A stretch of 64,000 nt of DNA from an uncultured Lachnospiraceae bacterium. Its GTDB lineage: Bacteria; Bacillota; Clostridia; Lachnospirales; Lachnospiraceae. The notes beneath the pieces are model-generated. The model was not told the DNA's origin, made no database searches, and saw nothing but the letters and a program-made list of their open reading frames with translations. The DNA lies in NCBI GenBank assembly GCA_945913255.1, contig CAMEDC010000001.1:124001-188000 (forward strand). The letters run 5' to 3'. Position numbers and translations under genes: made by a program. Of the stretch, positions 1 through 7,676 are shown in pieces. How positions within the stretch are numbered: the stretch's first letter is position 1; the number at the start of each line of letters is the position of its first letter.

Positions 1-73
1 AGCGAATTACATTTTTATGGCATTCAAAATTTGATGCACTTGTCAGCAGTAAAATCCTTTTTACGCTATCCAT
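1..73 (-). CDS. 5' end of an unrecognised CDS running off the window
   Basis: Reading the minus strand from an ATG at 73, an open frame of 24 codons begins MDSVKRILLLTSASNF and continues past the window edge. A GGAGGG ribosome-binding site lies about seven bases upstream, so the start looks genuine. The hydrophobic KRILLL strand followed by small residues resembles the first beta strand of periplasmic-binding-protein-like or receiver-like domains, but too little is visible to assign a family. Confidence 0.5.
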   Translation of the reverse strand, partial: MDSVKRILLLTSASNFECHKNVIR

Positions 74-166
74 TGTATCCCTCCGCCTGTTTTATCTCAA
101 AGTAAATAGAACCCCATGTATCTATTTTACCAAGTTGCAGGCACAAGGGCTAGTCCCATTTGCTAT

Positions 167-483
167 TTATTTTGAGATTATGGTAATATGATATACCTGC
201 ACTACCACTCCGGTATCCGGGTCAACTACTTCTTTTACAAGTTGTCCCCCATTCTTTTCTATCGTTCTTGCTGAACCTATATTGTCTATGTCACAGGAGA
301 TTACAACCGGATTAATACCATATCCCGAATGACCGTTAATTCCGACATTTTCAGCATCTTTCCCAAACCGTATACTAATCGCACCAATGATGCGATTTTT
401 ACATTGTTTTATGGCAAATGAGAATGCTTTTAAATATTCAATTTTCTATTATCAATTTCCAGACTCGAATCTTTTGGCAACGC
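167..483 (-). pseudogene. Decayed GNAT-family acetyltransferase
   Basis: The minus-strand frame ending at the TAA at 167-169 reads as the back half of a GNAT acetyltransferase: NRIIGAISIRFG, then NGHSGYGIN, then CDIDNIGSARTIEKNGG and a VVDPDTGVVVQ tail. In intact relatives the GHxGYxI strand is followed by the acetyl-CoA-binding R/Q-x-x-G-x-G/A loop and a helix. Here GYGIN jumps straight to VVIS, so that central block is gone. Upstream of about 436 this frame meets a TAG, while a different frame (LPKDSSLEIDN) still resembles the preceding part of the family, which indicates a frameshift. No start codon with a ribosome site links the parts. The internal deletion and frameshift are seen directly; the family call is by motif recognition. 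Confidence 0.6.
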
Positions 484-484
484 A

Positions 485-525
485 TTGACATTCATCTATA
501 TATATGTTATTGTACAATACATAGA
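485..525 (+). promoter_or_regulatory. ars promoter and probable ArsR operator
   Basis: TTGACA at 485-490 and TATTGT at 508-513 are spaced 17 bases. An AT-rich imperfect palindrome centred on TTGTACAA (about 495-525, arms ATGT-TATTGT and ACAATA-CAT) covers the -10 element, where ArsR/SmtB repressors usually bind. It lies directly ahead of arsR, which suggests autorepression relieved by arsenite. The palindrome is seen; the binding is inferred. Confidence 0.6.
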
Positions 526-550
526 TATTTATCAATGTGAGGAAGTAAAA

Positions 551-844
551 ATGGATATACTCGAGGTTGCTGCAATCTGTAAGGCATTGGGTGATGCCAA
601 TAGGTTACAAATCATACAAATGTTGTCGGATGGGGAAAAGTGCGGCTGCAAACTACTGGAAGCCTTTGAGATTACACAGCCGACTCTGTCCCACCACATG
701 AAAATTCTGTGCGATTGCCGGCTGGTAAATGACAGAAAGGATGGCAAATGGCATCATTACTCGCTCAACTGCGAAACGCTGGGAGAATTTAAAAGATACA
801 TCGAAACTCTGTCTTGCACAGAGAAAGGCTGTGACTATCTATGA
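551..844 (+). CDS. arsR: ArsR/SmtB-family arsenic-responsive repressor
   Basis: A 97-residue winged-helix repressor. The start at 551 (MDILEVAAICKALGD) follows GAGGAAG by a normal distance; the open frame extends further upstream but through the operator. The recognition helix reads TQPTLSHHMKIL. It is preceded by KCGCKLLEAF, where the C-x-C pair matches the As(III)/Sb(III)-binding cysteines of classical ArsR. Further cysteines occur at CDC and in the tail CTEKGC. In this family metalloid binding releases the repressor from DNA. The TGA overlaps the ATG of the downstream permease (ATGA), so the two are translationally coupled. It heads a four-gene arsenic operon. Confidence 0.9.
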   Translation: MDILEVAAICKALGDANRLQIIQMLSDGEKCGCKLLEAFEITQPTLSHHMKILCDCRLVNDRKDGKWHHYSLNCETLGEFKRYIETLSCTEKGCDYL

Positions 845-1836
845 TATGGGATTTTATTCAAAACCAGATACTTGGCATGAAATGGTTGAACAAGCTGATC
901 GGAGACGGTCTGGGAAAAATAGGGCTTGATATATCAGACCGGCTTGGCGGCAGTATTCAGTTCTTTATTTATGATGTGATAAAAATTACACTATTGCTGT
1001 GCGTACTGATTTATTTGATTTCCTATATACAGAGTTATTTCCCGCCGGAGAGAAGCAAAAAAATACTGGGAAAATTTCATGGAATAGGAGCGAACTGTAT
1101 CGCAGCCCTTTTAGGAACGGTAACACCATTTTGTTCCTGTTCCTCCATTCCTCTTTTTATCGGATTTACAAGTGCCGGTCTTCCGCTGGGAGTAACCTTT
1201 TCCTTTTTGATTTCCTCCCCTATGGTAGACTTGGGCAGCCTGGTGCTGCTGATGAGTATTTTCGGAACTAAGGTTGCGATCATTTATGTAATCATCGGTC
1301 TGCTGATAGCAGTTGTCGGCGGTACATTGATTGAAAAAATGCATATGGAAAAGTATGTGGCGGACTTTATTTTAAAAGCCAATGCTGTTGATATTGACAG
1401 TCCGGAGCTTTCACAAAAAGAACGCCTGTCCTACGCAAAAGGGCAGGTAATAACTACCTTCCGAAAAGTATTTCCCTATATTCTTCTGGGAGTTGCAATC
1501 GGTGCGGTAATTCATAACTGGATACCCGCTACATGGATTGAAACCGTACTCGGCAGCAAAAATCCTTTCGGCGTGATTCTCGCCACGTTGGTAGGTGTCC
1601 CTATGTATGCGGACATTTTCGGCACAATACCTGTTGCAGAAGCTTTGTTGGCAAAGGGAGCCAGGTTGGGAACAATTCTCAGCTTCATGATGGCAGTAAC
1701 GACGCTTAGCCTGCCTTCCCTGATTATGCTGAAAAAAGCCGTTAAGTCCAGATTGTTGGCTACATTTATTGCAATTTGTGTGATTGGAATTATTCTTGTC
1801 GGTTACTTTTTTAACATGATACAGCTTTTGCTATAA
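841..1836 (+). CDS. arsP: ArsP-type permease (COG0701 family)
   Basis: A 331-residue integral membrane protein with about eight hydrophobic segments in two halves. The family signature TPFCSCSSIPLF lies near residues 97-108 and GVPMYADIFGTIP in the second half (about 251-263). COG0701 permeases include ArsP, which exports trivalent organoarsenicals such as methylarsenite, and other members with disputed metal substrates. The start overlaps the arsR stop by four bases. Its place between arsR and arsC supports arsenical efflux, although whether the substrate is inorganic arsenite or an organoarsenical cannot be read from the sequence. No ArsB or Acr3 efflux gene lies in the window, so this is the only candidate exporter of the operon. 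Confidence 0.85.
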   Translation: MIWDFIQNQILGMKWLNKLIGDGLGKIGLDISDRLGGSIQFFIYDVIKITLLLCVLIYLISYIQSYFPPERSKKILGKFHGIGANCIAALLGTVTPFCSCSSIPLFIGFTSAGLPLGVTFSFLISSPMVDLGSLVLLMSIFGTKVAIIYVIIGLLIAVVGGTLIEKMHMEKYVADFILKANAVDIDSPELSQKERLSYAKGQVITTFRKVFPYILLGVAIGAVIHNWIPATWIETVLGSKNPFGVILATLVGVPMYADIFGTIPVAEALLAKGARLGTILSFMMAVTTLSLPSLIMLKKAVKSRLLATFIAICVIGIILVGYFFNMIQLLL

Positions 1837-1916
1837 GGGGGCTTATACTAAACTTCCACAAAGTTGATCTCAACAATAATATTTTGCATATGGAAAAATC
1901 TAAGGAGGACAAAAGA

Positions 1917-2270
1917 ATGGCATTATTCGGACTTGGCAAAAAGAAAACAGAAAACGAGAGCAGTTGCTGCTGCAGCGGAAACTGCACACCGGAAACAATG
2001 GAACAGGCGGAGGCGGAAAAGAAACAGCAGGGTGTAAAAATTCTGGGCGGCGGCTGCGCCAGATGCAATCAGCTTGAAGAAGCTACAATTCAGGCGCTTA
2101 CCGAGCTTGGAATGGATACAACCGTTGACCATGTCAGAGATTATGAGAAAATAGCTGCTTACGGTGTCATGTCCACTCCCGCGCTGGTCGTTGACGGTAA
2201 GGTTGTTTCCTACGGAAAAGTTCTGAATAAAAATGAAGTGATTGAGCTTTTGAAAAAAGTAAGGGGCTAA
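1917..2270 (+). CDS. Small thioredoxin-like redox protein with Cys-rich N-terminus
   Basis: A 117-residue protein. The start at 1917 is chosen because TAAGGAGG lies just upstream; the open frame begins 33 bases earlier without a ribosome site. The thioredoxin-like part starts near residue 41 (GVKILGGGCARCNQLEEA), with a C-A-R-C active site and a cis-proline loop MSTPALVVDGK, typical of the small redox-active disulfide (Thioredoxin_3) family. The N-terminus carries a cysteine cluster (SSCCCSGNC) that could bind metalloid or metal. It sits between the ArsP permease and ArsC, and only two bases separate it from arsC. It may reduce ArsC or pass bound arsenic to the permease; this role is inferred from context. 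Confidence 0.75.
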   Translation: MALFGLGKKKTENESSCCCSGNCTPETMEQAEAEKKQQGVKILGGGCARCNQLEEATIQALTELGMDTTVDHVRDYEKIAAYGVMSTPALVVDGKVVSYGKVLNKNEVIELLKKVRG

Positions 2271-2272
2271 AG

Positions 2273-2668
2273 ATGTCAAAACCGAAAATAGCATTTATCT
2301 GCGTTCACAATTCATGTCGCAGCCAGATTGCAGAAGCGCTGGGGAAGCATTTAGCCGCAGATGTATTTGAAAGTTATTCGGCAGGAACGGAAACAAAACC
2401 TCAGATCAATCAGGATGCCGTTCGTATCATGAAGCAACGATACGGTATTGACATGGAACTGACACAGTATTCAAAATTGATTTCCGATATTCCGGAACCG
2501 GACATCGCAATCTCCATGGGATGCAATGTTGGATGCCCCTTTATCGGCAGACCATTTGATGATAACTGGGAACTTGATGACCCAACCGGAAAATCGGATG
2601 AAGAGTTTATCACAATAATCAAGAAGATTGAGGAAAAAATAATTCAGTTAAGAAATAAACTGAAATAG
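2273..2668 (+). CDS. arsC: Arsenate reductase, thioredoxin-coupled (LMW phosphatase fold)
   Basis: A 131-residue enzyme reducing As(V) to As(III). The P-loop CVHNSCRSQ (residues 10-18) has the CX5R geometry of low-molecular-weight tyrosine phosphatases. The shuttle cysteines sit in SMGCNVGCPF, and the general-acid loop reads DDPTGKSDE. This matches the Staphylococcus pI258 ArsC class, in which a cysteine relay ends in a disulfide reduced by thioredoxin. It starts two bases after the thioredoxin-like gene, a likely electron donor. Downstream, TAGCCCA (2666-2672) and TGGGCTA (2713-2719) could form a weak long-loop hairpin ending the operon, but no T-run follows. Confidence 0.9.
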   Translation: MSKPKIAFICVHNSCRSQIAEALGKHLAADVFESYSAGTETKPQINQDAVRIMKQRYGIDMELTQYSKLISDIPEPDIAISMGCNVGCPFIGRPFDDNWELDDPTGKSDEEFITIIKKIEEKIIQLRNKLK

Positions 2669-2754
2669 CCCAGTGAGAGATATGTTCTATCAGCTGTCAA
2701 TAAAGATTTTATTGGGCTAAAAAGAAGTGAGGATATTTTGAAAGGAAGACCAAC

Positions 2755-3891
2755 ATGAAGATAGTGATAGCAATCGACTCCATGAAGGGCAGTCTCACCT
2801 CCATAGAAGCAGGCGAAGCTGCCGCAGCCGGAATTCGCAGAGTTCATCCGCAGGCTGAGATTCTCGTCCGCCCGCTGGCGGATGGCGGAGAAGGAACCGT
2901 AGAAGCATTGGTGTCCGGTCTGCATGGAACCATGCAGCAAATACAGGTGACAGGGCCGCTGGGACAGCCCATCCATTGTAAATACGGTATTCTGGAAGAT
3001 GCCGATACTGCCGTGATTGAAATGGCTGCTGCCGCAGGCATCACTCTGGTTCCATGTAATCAGCGGAACCCTCTGTACACGACCACCTACGGGGTGGGAG
3101 AAATGATAAAAGATGCCATCCAAAAGGGATGTCGGAAATTCATTGTCGGAATCGGCGGAAGCGCAACCAATGACGGCGGTGTCGGTATGCTGCAGGCGCT
3201 CGGCTACGACTTTCTTGATGTCCAGGGGAACCCGATTCCTTTCGGTGCCCATGGGCTGGAGATGCTCGCTACTATTTCTGACACAAATGTCGTTTCTGAA
3301 CTTGCAGAATGCCAATTCCGTGTTGCCTGTGATGTGACAAATATTCTGTGCGGTGAATCCGGCTGCAGTGCTGTATTCGGTCCGCAAAAAGGGGCAACTC
3401 CCGCTATGATTGCACAGATGGATTCGTGGCTGCAGCATTACGCAGAGCTCGCAAGAAAGAAATATCCTTCCGCAAATCCCACGCAGCCCGGAACCGGTGC
3501 CGCCGGAGGTCTCGGCTTTGCTTTTCTGACTTTTACCAACGCCACACTGGAATCCGGTATTCAGATTGTTCTGGAGGAAACACGATTGGAAGAAGCCATC
3601 CGGGATGCCGATCTTATCATTACAGGAGAAGGAAGATTGGACGGCCAGACCGCCATGGGTAAAGCTCCCATCGGCGTGGCACGCCTTGCGAAGAAATATG
3701 ACAAACCCGTCATTGCTGTAGCCGGAGCAGTCACATCGGACGCCAAAGCCTGTAATGCTCAGGGAATTGATGCCTTTTTTCCCATCTTACGCCAGGTTAT
3801 GACGCTGGAGGAAGCAATGCAGCCGGAAACGGCAAAGCAGAATCTTTCCGATACGGTGGAACAGATTTTCCGACTCTCAGGTAAGCTCTGA
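2755..3891 (+). CDS. glxK: Glycerate kinase (GlxK/GarK family)
   Basis: A 378-residue protein of the usual length for type-1 glycerate kinases, which phosphorylate D-glycerate with ATP. The N-terminus MKIVIAIDSMKGSLTS is the family signature. The central GIGGSATNDGGVGMLQALG (about 136-154) and the later ITGEGRLDGQTAMGKAP are further hallmarks. The start follows a GAAAGGAAG site. Nothing around it belongs to glycerate or glyoxylate metabolism, so the physiological route is not shown by context. Codon use is more GC-rich than in the ars genes upstream, consistent with the ars operon having a separate origin. Confidence 0.9.
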   Translation: MKIVIAIDSMKGSLTSIEAGEAAAAGIRRVHPQAEILVRPLADGGEGTVEALVSGLHGTMQQIQVTGPLGQPIHCKYGILEDADTAVIEMAAAAGITLVPCNQRNPLYTTTYGVGEMIKDAIQKGCRKFIVGIGGSATNDGGVGMLQALGYDFLDVQGNPIPFGAHGLEMLATISDTNVVSELAECQFRVACDVTNILCGESGCSAVFGPQKGATPAMIAQMDSWLQHYAELARKKYPSANPTQPGTGAAGGLGFAFLTFTNATLESGIQIVLEETRLEEAIRDADLIITGEGRLDGQTAMGKAPIGVARLAKKYDKPVIAVAGAVTSDAKACNAQGIDAFFPILRQVMTLEEAMQPETAKQNLSDTVEQIFRLSGKL

Positions 3892-3922
3892 GGACTGACT
3901 CAAGTTCTGCTTCTTAACATTT

Positions 3923-3972
3923 CCATTTTCATTACGACCTTTCCGTTTCATTACGACCTTTCCGGAAAATGG
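3923..3972. repeat. Tandem 19-bp duplication inside a hairpin
   Basis: TTTCATTACGACCTTTCCG occurs twice in perfect tandem (3927-3945 and 3946-3964). The pair is bracketed by CCATTTTC (3923-3930) and its complement GAAAATGG (3965-3972). It lies between the convergent glycerate kinase and glycosylase genes. It has no proper T-run, so it is not a clear terminator. Confidence 0.7.
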
Positions 3973-3976
3973 CAGT

Positions 3977-4465
3977 TTATAGCATTATACTTCCCCAAGC
4001 CTCTTTCAGCCTCTCCATCCCATAGGCTGCATTCGCCGGGCTGGTGGAGGGAAGCCGGACTGCCTTCCGTCCGCAGAAAGGATAACAGTATTTCTCATAC
4101 AGCTCATAAGCCTTGTTTCCATTCACATAAATTCTTTGAATAGGTGCATGCTTCAAAATGACGCTCATGTCATTTGGCATCACATTTCTGATAGAGCTAT
4201 CGCTGGAACCAAAGATATCGCATTGCGCAATCACATCCCAGAGAGCGATATGATGACACAGAAGAAATGCCTTTTTCTGTACAATCGTCTCAGGGACTTG
4301 GCTGTCAAAAAGTAATGCGAGCAGCTTCCAGAATCTGTTTTGCGGATGTCCGTAATAAAATTGGTTCTCCCTGGATTTTACGGAAGGCAGGGAACCCAGA
4401 ATCAAGATTCTGCTGTTTTCATCAAACACCGGTTCAAAGGTATGTTGAATTGTCTGATATTCCAT
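3977..4465 (-). CDS. DNA-deoxyinosine (hypoxanthine) glycosylase, UDG family 6
   Basis: A 162-residue member of the uracil-DNA-glycosylase superfamily. The motifs GSLPSVKSRENQFYYGHPQN (about 28-47) and LPSTSPANA (about 138-146) match the hypoxanthine-DNA glycosylase family, which removes deaminated adenine. The first motif carries the asparagine in YYGHPQN used by this family in place of the aspartate of UDG family 1. It acts alone on damaged DNA in the cytoplasm. It is convergent with glycerate kinase and has no operon partner. The start ATG at 4465 begins MEYQTIQHTFEPV. Confidence 0.85.
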   Translation of the reverse strand: MEYQTIQHTFEPVFDENSRILILGSLPSVKSRENQFYYGHPQNRFWKLLALLFDSQVPETIVQKKAFLLCHHIALWDVIAQCDIFGSSDSSIRNVMPNDMSVILKHAPIQRIYVNGNKAYELYEKYCYPFCGRKAVRLPSTSPANAAYGMERLKEAWGSIML

Positions 4466-4862
4466 GATTACCTCACATTCTCCTGCCAGACACAGGTTGA
4501 AGACAAAAGAGTTCTATGTACGCATTCCTCACCAATCGCAAAATGTACGACAAAATCCTCCTCATTCAGTGTAACGAACCAGCCGCCGCCATGTCAATAC
4601 ACTCTTGTAACATATATACTCATGGAAAAGCCCCGGGTGGTGGAAGCACCCGGGGTCCTGCCGCATGTGTCGCAGTCATGCGGTTTTCCAATATACTAAA
4701 CTAAGGGATTAGATGAAAGCAAATTAAATTCGCCATGCCCATTCATAAGATGCTGCGCATCTTATTTCATGTCGGGCTTCGCCCTATAAAATCTTTCATG
4801 TGTCATCTGCTCTGCGAGCAAGCTCGCTCGCCGTTGCCACATGAATATTTTGCATGGCTCAG
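4466..4862. other. Intergenic stretch dense in inverted repeats
   Basis: No gene is supported here. After the terminator hairpins at 4631-4684, three more short hairpins follow: AAGATGC/GCATCTT near 4747-4765, GGGC/GCCC near 4785, and GCGAGC/GCTCGC near 4813-4828. CATGTG and its complement CACATG bracket the last one. Such a string of small palindromes behind a gene resembles REP-like or mRNA-stabilising 3' elements; the function is not known. Confidence 0.5.
4631..4684 (-). terminator. Intrinsic terminator of the ammonium transporter gene
   Basis: A 9-bp perfect stem CCCCGGGTG/CACCCGGGG (4631-4639 and 4647-4655) is followed on the minus strand by CTTTTCC. A second stem CCGCATG/CATGCGG (4661-4667 and 4677-4683) precedes it and is followed on the plus strand by TTTT, so the pair may act in both directions. 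Confidence 0.7.
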
Positions 4863-6629
4863 TTATTCAACATCCTGCAGTGCGGCGAAGTCCTCTTCAC
4901 CGGTACGTACCTTTACAACCTTATCTACATTGTAAACAAAAATCTTACCGTCGCCGATATGTCCGGTATACAGTGCCTTCTTTGCAGCCTCAATCACGTC
5001 TGCCACAGGAATCTTGCTGACTACGACTTCAACCTTAATCTTAGGAAGCAGTGTCGCATCCATTTCAACTCCGCGATACATCTCGCCGGCACCCTTCTGG
5101 ATACCACAACCCATTACATTGGTAACGGTCATACCGGTTACGCCCAGATCGTTCATGGCTTTTCTCAGTGTATCGTATCTGTTCATCTTTGCGATGATAA
5201 CTACCTTGTACATTCCGGTTGCTGCTGCGGAAGGAACTTCTACAACAGGAACAGCTGCTGCCTTCTTTGTCTCAGATGCAGCCACATAGCTGTCCTCGCC
5301 AAGATCGGTATTTTCATTCACACTCATCATACCTTCGGAAACATCCATGATGGAGAAGCCTGCGTATGCAGAAGCAAGACCATGTTCCTTTGCATCAAGA
5401 CCAACAATCTCCTCTTCCTCGGTTACACGAAGTCCGACAATTGCCTTAATTACCAGGAAGGTAATTGTAATTGTTACAACCGTCCAGGCTGCAACTGCCA
5501 AAAATCCAAGAAGCTGAAGTCCAAGAAGCTTGAAGCCGCCGCCATAGAACAGACCGGTAAGCTCTGTGCCGTTTGCATCGGCAATGGCATATCCGGGAGC
5601 AGTGTTGGTAGCAAAAAGACCAACCGCAATGGTTCCCCAGATACCATTCAGGCAGTGAACTGCAACTGCACCGACGGGATCGTCAATATGTAATTTGTAA
5701 TCAAGAAGCCATACACCAAATACCACCAGAACACCGGCAACTGCACCAATCACAATGGAGCCAAACGCATCTGTCACATCACAGGGAGCGGTAATTGCTA
5801 CCAGACCTGCAAGAGAAGCATTCAGACACATGGATACATCGGGCTTGCCATATTTAATCCAGGTGAAAATCATACATACAACGGTTGCAACTGCAGGAGC
5901 AATTGTCGTGGTTACGAATACAGAACCAAGCTGTTCTACGGAAGTACAAGCTGCACCGTTAAATCCATACCAGCCAAGCCAGAGGATGAATACACCAAGG
6001 GCACCGATAGGAAGGTTGTGTCCGGGGAATGCATGTACTTTTGTAACCTTGCCGTTTTTATCTTTTGAAAACTTACCGATACGGGGTCCAAGTATCTTTG
6101 CACCAACCAAAGCGCTGATACCACCAACCATATGAATTGCACAGGAACCTGCAAAATCATGGAAGCCAAGCTGTGCCAGCCAGCCGCCGCCCCAAATCCA
6201 GTGTGCTTCAATCGGATAAATCAAAGCAGAAATCACTGCGGAATAAATACAATAGGAAAGGAACTTTGTTCTCTCTGCCATGGCACCGGATACGATGGTT
6301 GCCGTCGTTGCACAGAAAACCAGGTTAAATACAAAGTTAGACCAGTCAAAGTTCTCATAAGAGGTAAAGATGTCGAAGCCGGGCTTTCCGATAAATCCCA
6401 CCAAATCCTCACCTAATAAAAGACTGAAACCGATTAAGATGAATACTACTGTACCGATACAAAAATCCATCAGGTTCTTCATCAGAATGTTTCCGGCATT
6501 CTTTGCTCTAGTGAAGCCCGTCTCCACCATTGCAAATCCGGCCTGCATCCAGAACACCAGTGCTGCGCCAATCAGGAACCAGACACCAAAGACCTGCCCG
6601 CTGACAGCTTCCATAATTTCTTCTGTCAT
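4863..6629 (-). CDS. Ammonium transporter with fused C-terminal P-II regulator
   Basis: A 588-residue fusion. Residues about 14-415 are an Amt/Mep/Rh channel of eleven membrane segments: MQAGFAMVETGFTRAKN near the start, DFAGSCAIHMVGG with the pore region, and HCLNGIWGT with a conserved pore histidine. A linker of about 55 residues leads to a complete P-II (GlnB/GlnK) domain from residue 473. The T-loop reads GCGIQKGAGEMYRGVE, keeping the tyrosine used for uridylylation in many GlnK proteins (about residue 518), and the nucleotide-binding part reads GHIGDGKIFVY and KVRTGEED. Normally GlnK is a separate trimer that plugs AmtB when nitrogen is plentiful; here gate and channel are one chain with matching trimeric symmetry. 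AAGGAGGA precedes the start. A near-consensus promoter and structured leader lie upstream. Confidence 0.95.
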   Translation of the reverse strand: MTEEIMEAVSGQVFGVWFLIGAALVFWMQAGFAMVETGFTRAKNAGNILMKNLMDFCIGTVVFILIGFSLLLGEDLVGFIGKPGFDIFTSYENFDWSNFVFNLVFCATTATIVSGAMAERTKFLSYCIYSAVISALIYPIEAHWIWGGGWLAQLGFHDFAGSCAIHMVGGISALVGAKILGPRIGKFSKDKNGKVTKVHAFPGHNLPIGALGVFILWLGWYGFNGAACTSVEQLGSVFVTTTIAPAVATVVCMIFTWIKYGKPDVSMCLNASLAGLVAITAPCDVTDAFGSIVIGAVAGVLVVFGVWLLDYKLHIDDPVGAVAVHCLNGIWGTIAVGLFATNTAPGYAIADANGTELTGLFYGGGFKLLGLQLLGFLAVAAWTVVTITITFLVIKAIVGLRVTEEEEIVGLDAKEHGLASAYAGFSIMDVSEGMMSVNENTDLGEDSYVAASETKKAAAVPVVEVPSAAATGMYKVVIIAKMNRYDTLRKAMNDLGVTGMTVTNVMGCGIQKGAGEMYRGVEMDATLLPKIKVEVVVSKIPVADVIEAAKKALYTGHIGDGKIFVYNVDKVVKVRTGEEDFAALQDVE

Positions 6630-6639
6630 AATTTTTTCC

Positions 6640-6785
6640 TCCTTCCATCAAGCAGCTTCCCTGCTTGATTGTTGCGACATTCGCCAGATATCCATGCAAG
6701 CATGGCTGCCTGGCTCATTGTTCGCACAAAATAAATTTAGCGATGCCGAGACTCATCCCTTACGAAGCCCCTTTGCATCGCTGAA
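6640..6785 (-). other. Structured 5' leader of the ammonium transporter
   Basis: Between the attenuator-like hairpin and the start codon the minus-strand leader can form AGCGATGC/GCATCGCT (about 6757-6783), a long imperfect stem closing on CCATGC/GCATGG (about 6692-6706), and CAAGCAG/CTGCTTG (about 6649-6666) just ahead of the ribosome site. No known riboswitch class is recognised. Confidence 0.5.
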
Positions 6786-6791
6786 AAAAAT

Positions 6792-6822
6792 AAAGGCACT
6801 ACGGATTCATCCATAGCGCCTT
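6792..6822 (-). terminator. Attenuator-like terminator at the 5' end of the amt leader
   Basis: On the minus strand AAGGCGCTATGGA pairs with TCCGTAGTGCCTT (two wobble pairs, TGAA loop) and runs into ATTTTTTTC. It starts 16 bases after the -10 element and 160 bases before the start codon. Most transcripts should stop here unless something prevents it. Confidence 0.75.
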
Positions 6823-6837
6823 CGCTTTATGTATGCG

Positions 6838-6866
6838 AGTATACCATCCGATTTTCTATCTGTCAA
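6838..6866 (-). promoter_or_regulatory. Promoter of the amt-P-II gene
   Basis: Minus strand TTGACA (6866-6861), exactly 17 bases, then TATACT (6843-6838): close to the sigma-A consensus. Transcription should begin near 6831. Confidence 0.8.
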
Positions 6867-6941
6867 CAACAATTTTAGAAATTTTTCACACATATTTTTT
6901 ACACAATAATTTTCGAGTTATCAATATAGATGTATTTTATT

Positions 6942-6982
6942 CCCAACTTTATTCCCAACATGATATAATTATTTGGGTTGGG
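6942..6982 (+). promoter_or_regulatory. TATAAT box flanked by CCCAAC/GTTGGG repeats
   Basis: TATAAT at 6964-6969 is bracketed by two direct CCCAAC copies (6942-6947, 6954-6959) and the complement GTTGGG (6977-6982). No good -35 box is seen where expected; one CCCAAC lies about there. This arrangement suggests a regulator of the small membrane protein gene downstream. Confidence 0.45.
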
Positions 6983-7055
6983 CATAAATTATCAGTGATG
7001 TTACTAAAACGGTAAACCTTGGAGCAATAGACTCTATCCGGAGCATGGTGAATCT

Positions 7056-7556
7056 ATGATACGTGAAGGTGAAAAAGTATATTTTACAGAAGAGGATAAG
7101 AAAAATATTCATACTAAGAAATATACTGAGAAGGAATTAAAAGAGAAAGAGACACAATACAGGAAAAATCAAATTATCAGGCGGAGTATCTTTATGATGA
7201 TTCTGCTTGGTGCAATTGCGTTATCGATATTTGTGAAATCGCTAAAATATCCTTCATATCTTGTAATAGTGTTTATGATTTTTCTGATTGTCCTATATGA
7301 AGATATTGCCAGAACAGATATAAAAGCTGTCAGGCGCAAGTATTATTTTGAGGTATTGGTTGAAGATAAACTTGAAACAGAGAACATTATTGAGCAGACA
7401 TTGTCACCGGGATCCAATATTACAATATTTTATCCTATACGAGGTAGGGTTTTGGAAGACGATTATTTTAGTTTGTTTTACCTTGATAAGGAAGAATATA
7501 AAAATTGTCAGATTGGCGAAATTGTAAAAATTAGTGTGAAAGACGAAAAATTGTGA
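7056..7556 (+). CDS. Small membrane protein of unknown function
   Basis: A 166-residue protein not recognised as a known family. Residues 1-42 are highly charged (EEDKKNIHTKKYTEKELKEK). Two adjacent membrane segments follow (about 44-60 and 68-82), then a cytoplasmic-type domain of about 80 residues with a beta-rich pattern (SNITIFYPIRGRVLEDDYF, IGEIVKISVKDEKL). The ribosome site before 7056 is a modest GGAGC. It stands alone between divergent and convergent neighbours. AT-richness exceeds that of the surrounding genes. Confidence 0.6.
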   Translation: MIREGEKVYFTEEDKKNIHTKKYTEKELKEKETQYRKNQIIRRSIFMMILLGAIALSIFVKSLKYPSYLVIVFMIFLIVLYEDIARTDIKAVRRKYYFEVLVEDKLETENIIEQTLSPGSNITIFYPIRGRVLEDDYFSLFYLDKEEYKNCQIGEIVKISVKDEKL

Positions 7557-7676
7557 TTAAGAAATACCTATATTTTCTATTCACTGAATGAATAATTGGA
7601 TATCGGTGCATATTCTCTTAGCGGAATCACTATATTACTGTACAAAAGATGATTGCAAGGTAAATCAAAGAAATCT

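Noticed and set aside
4854-5693. 279-codon plus-strand ORF rich in Cys and Asn
   Set aside because: It lies antisense to the ammonium transporter gene; its composition reflects the reverse complement of that gene.
6833-7015. 60-codon plus-strand ORF upstream of the small membrane protein
   Set aside because: It overlaps the amt promoter, has no ribosome site and shows no protein-like pattern.
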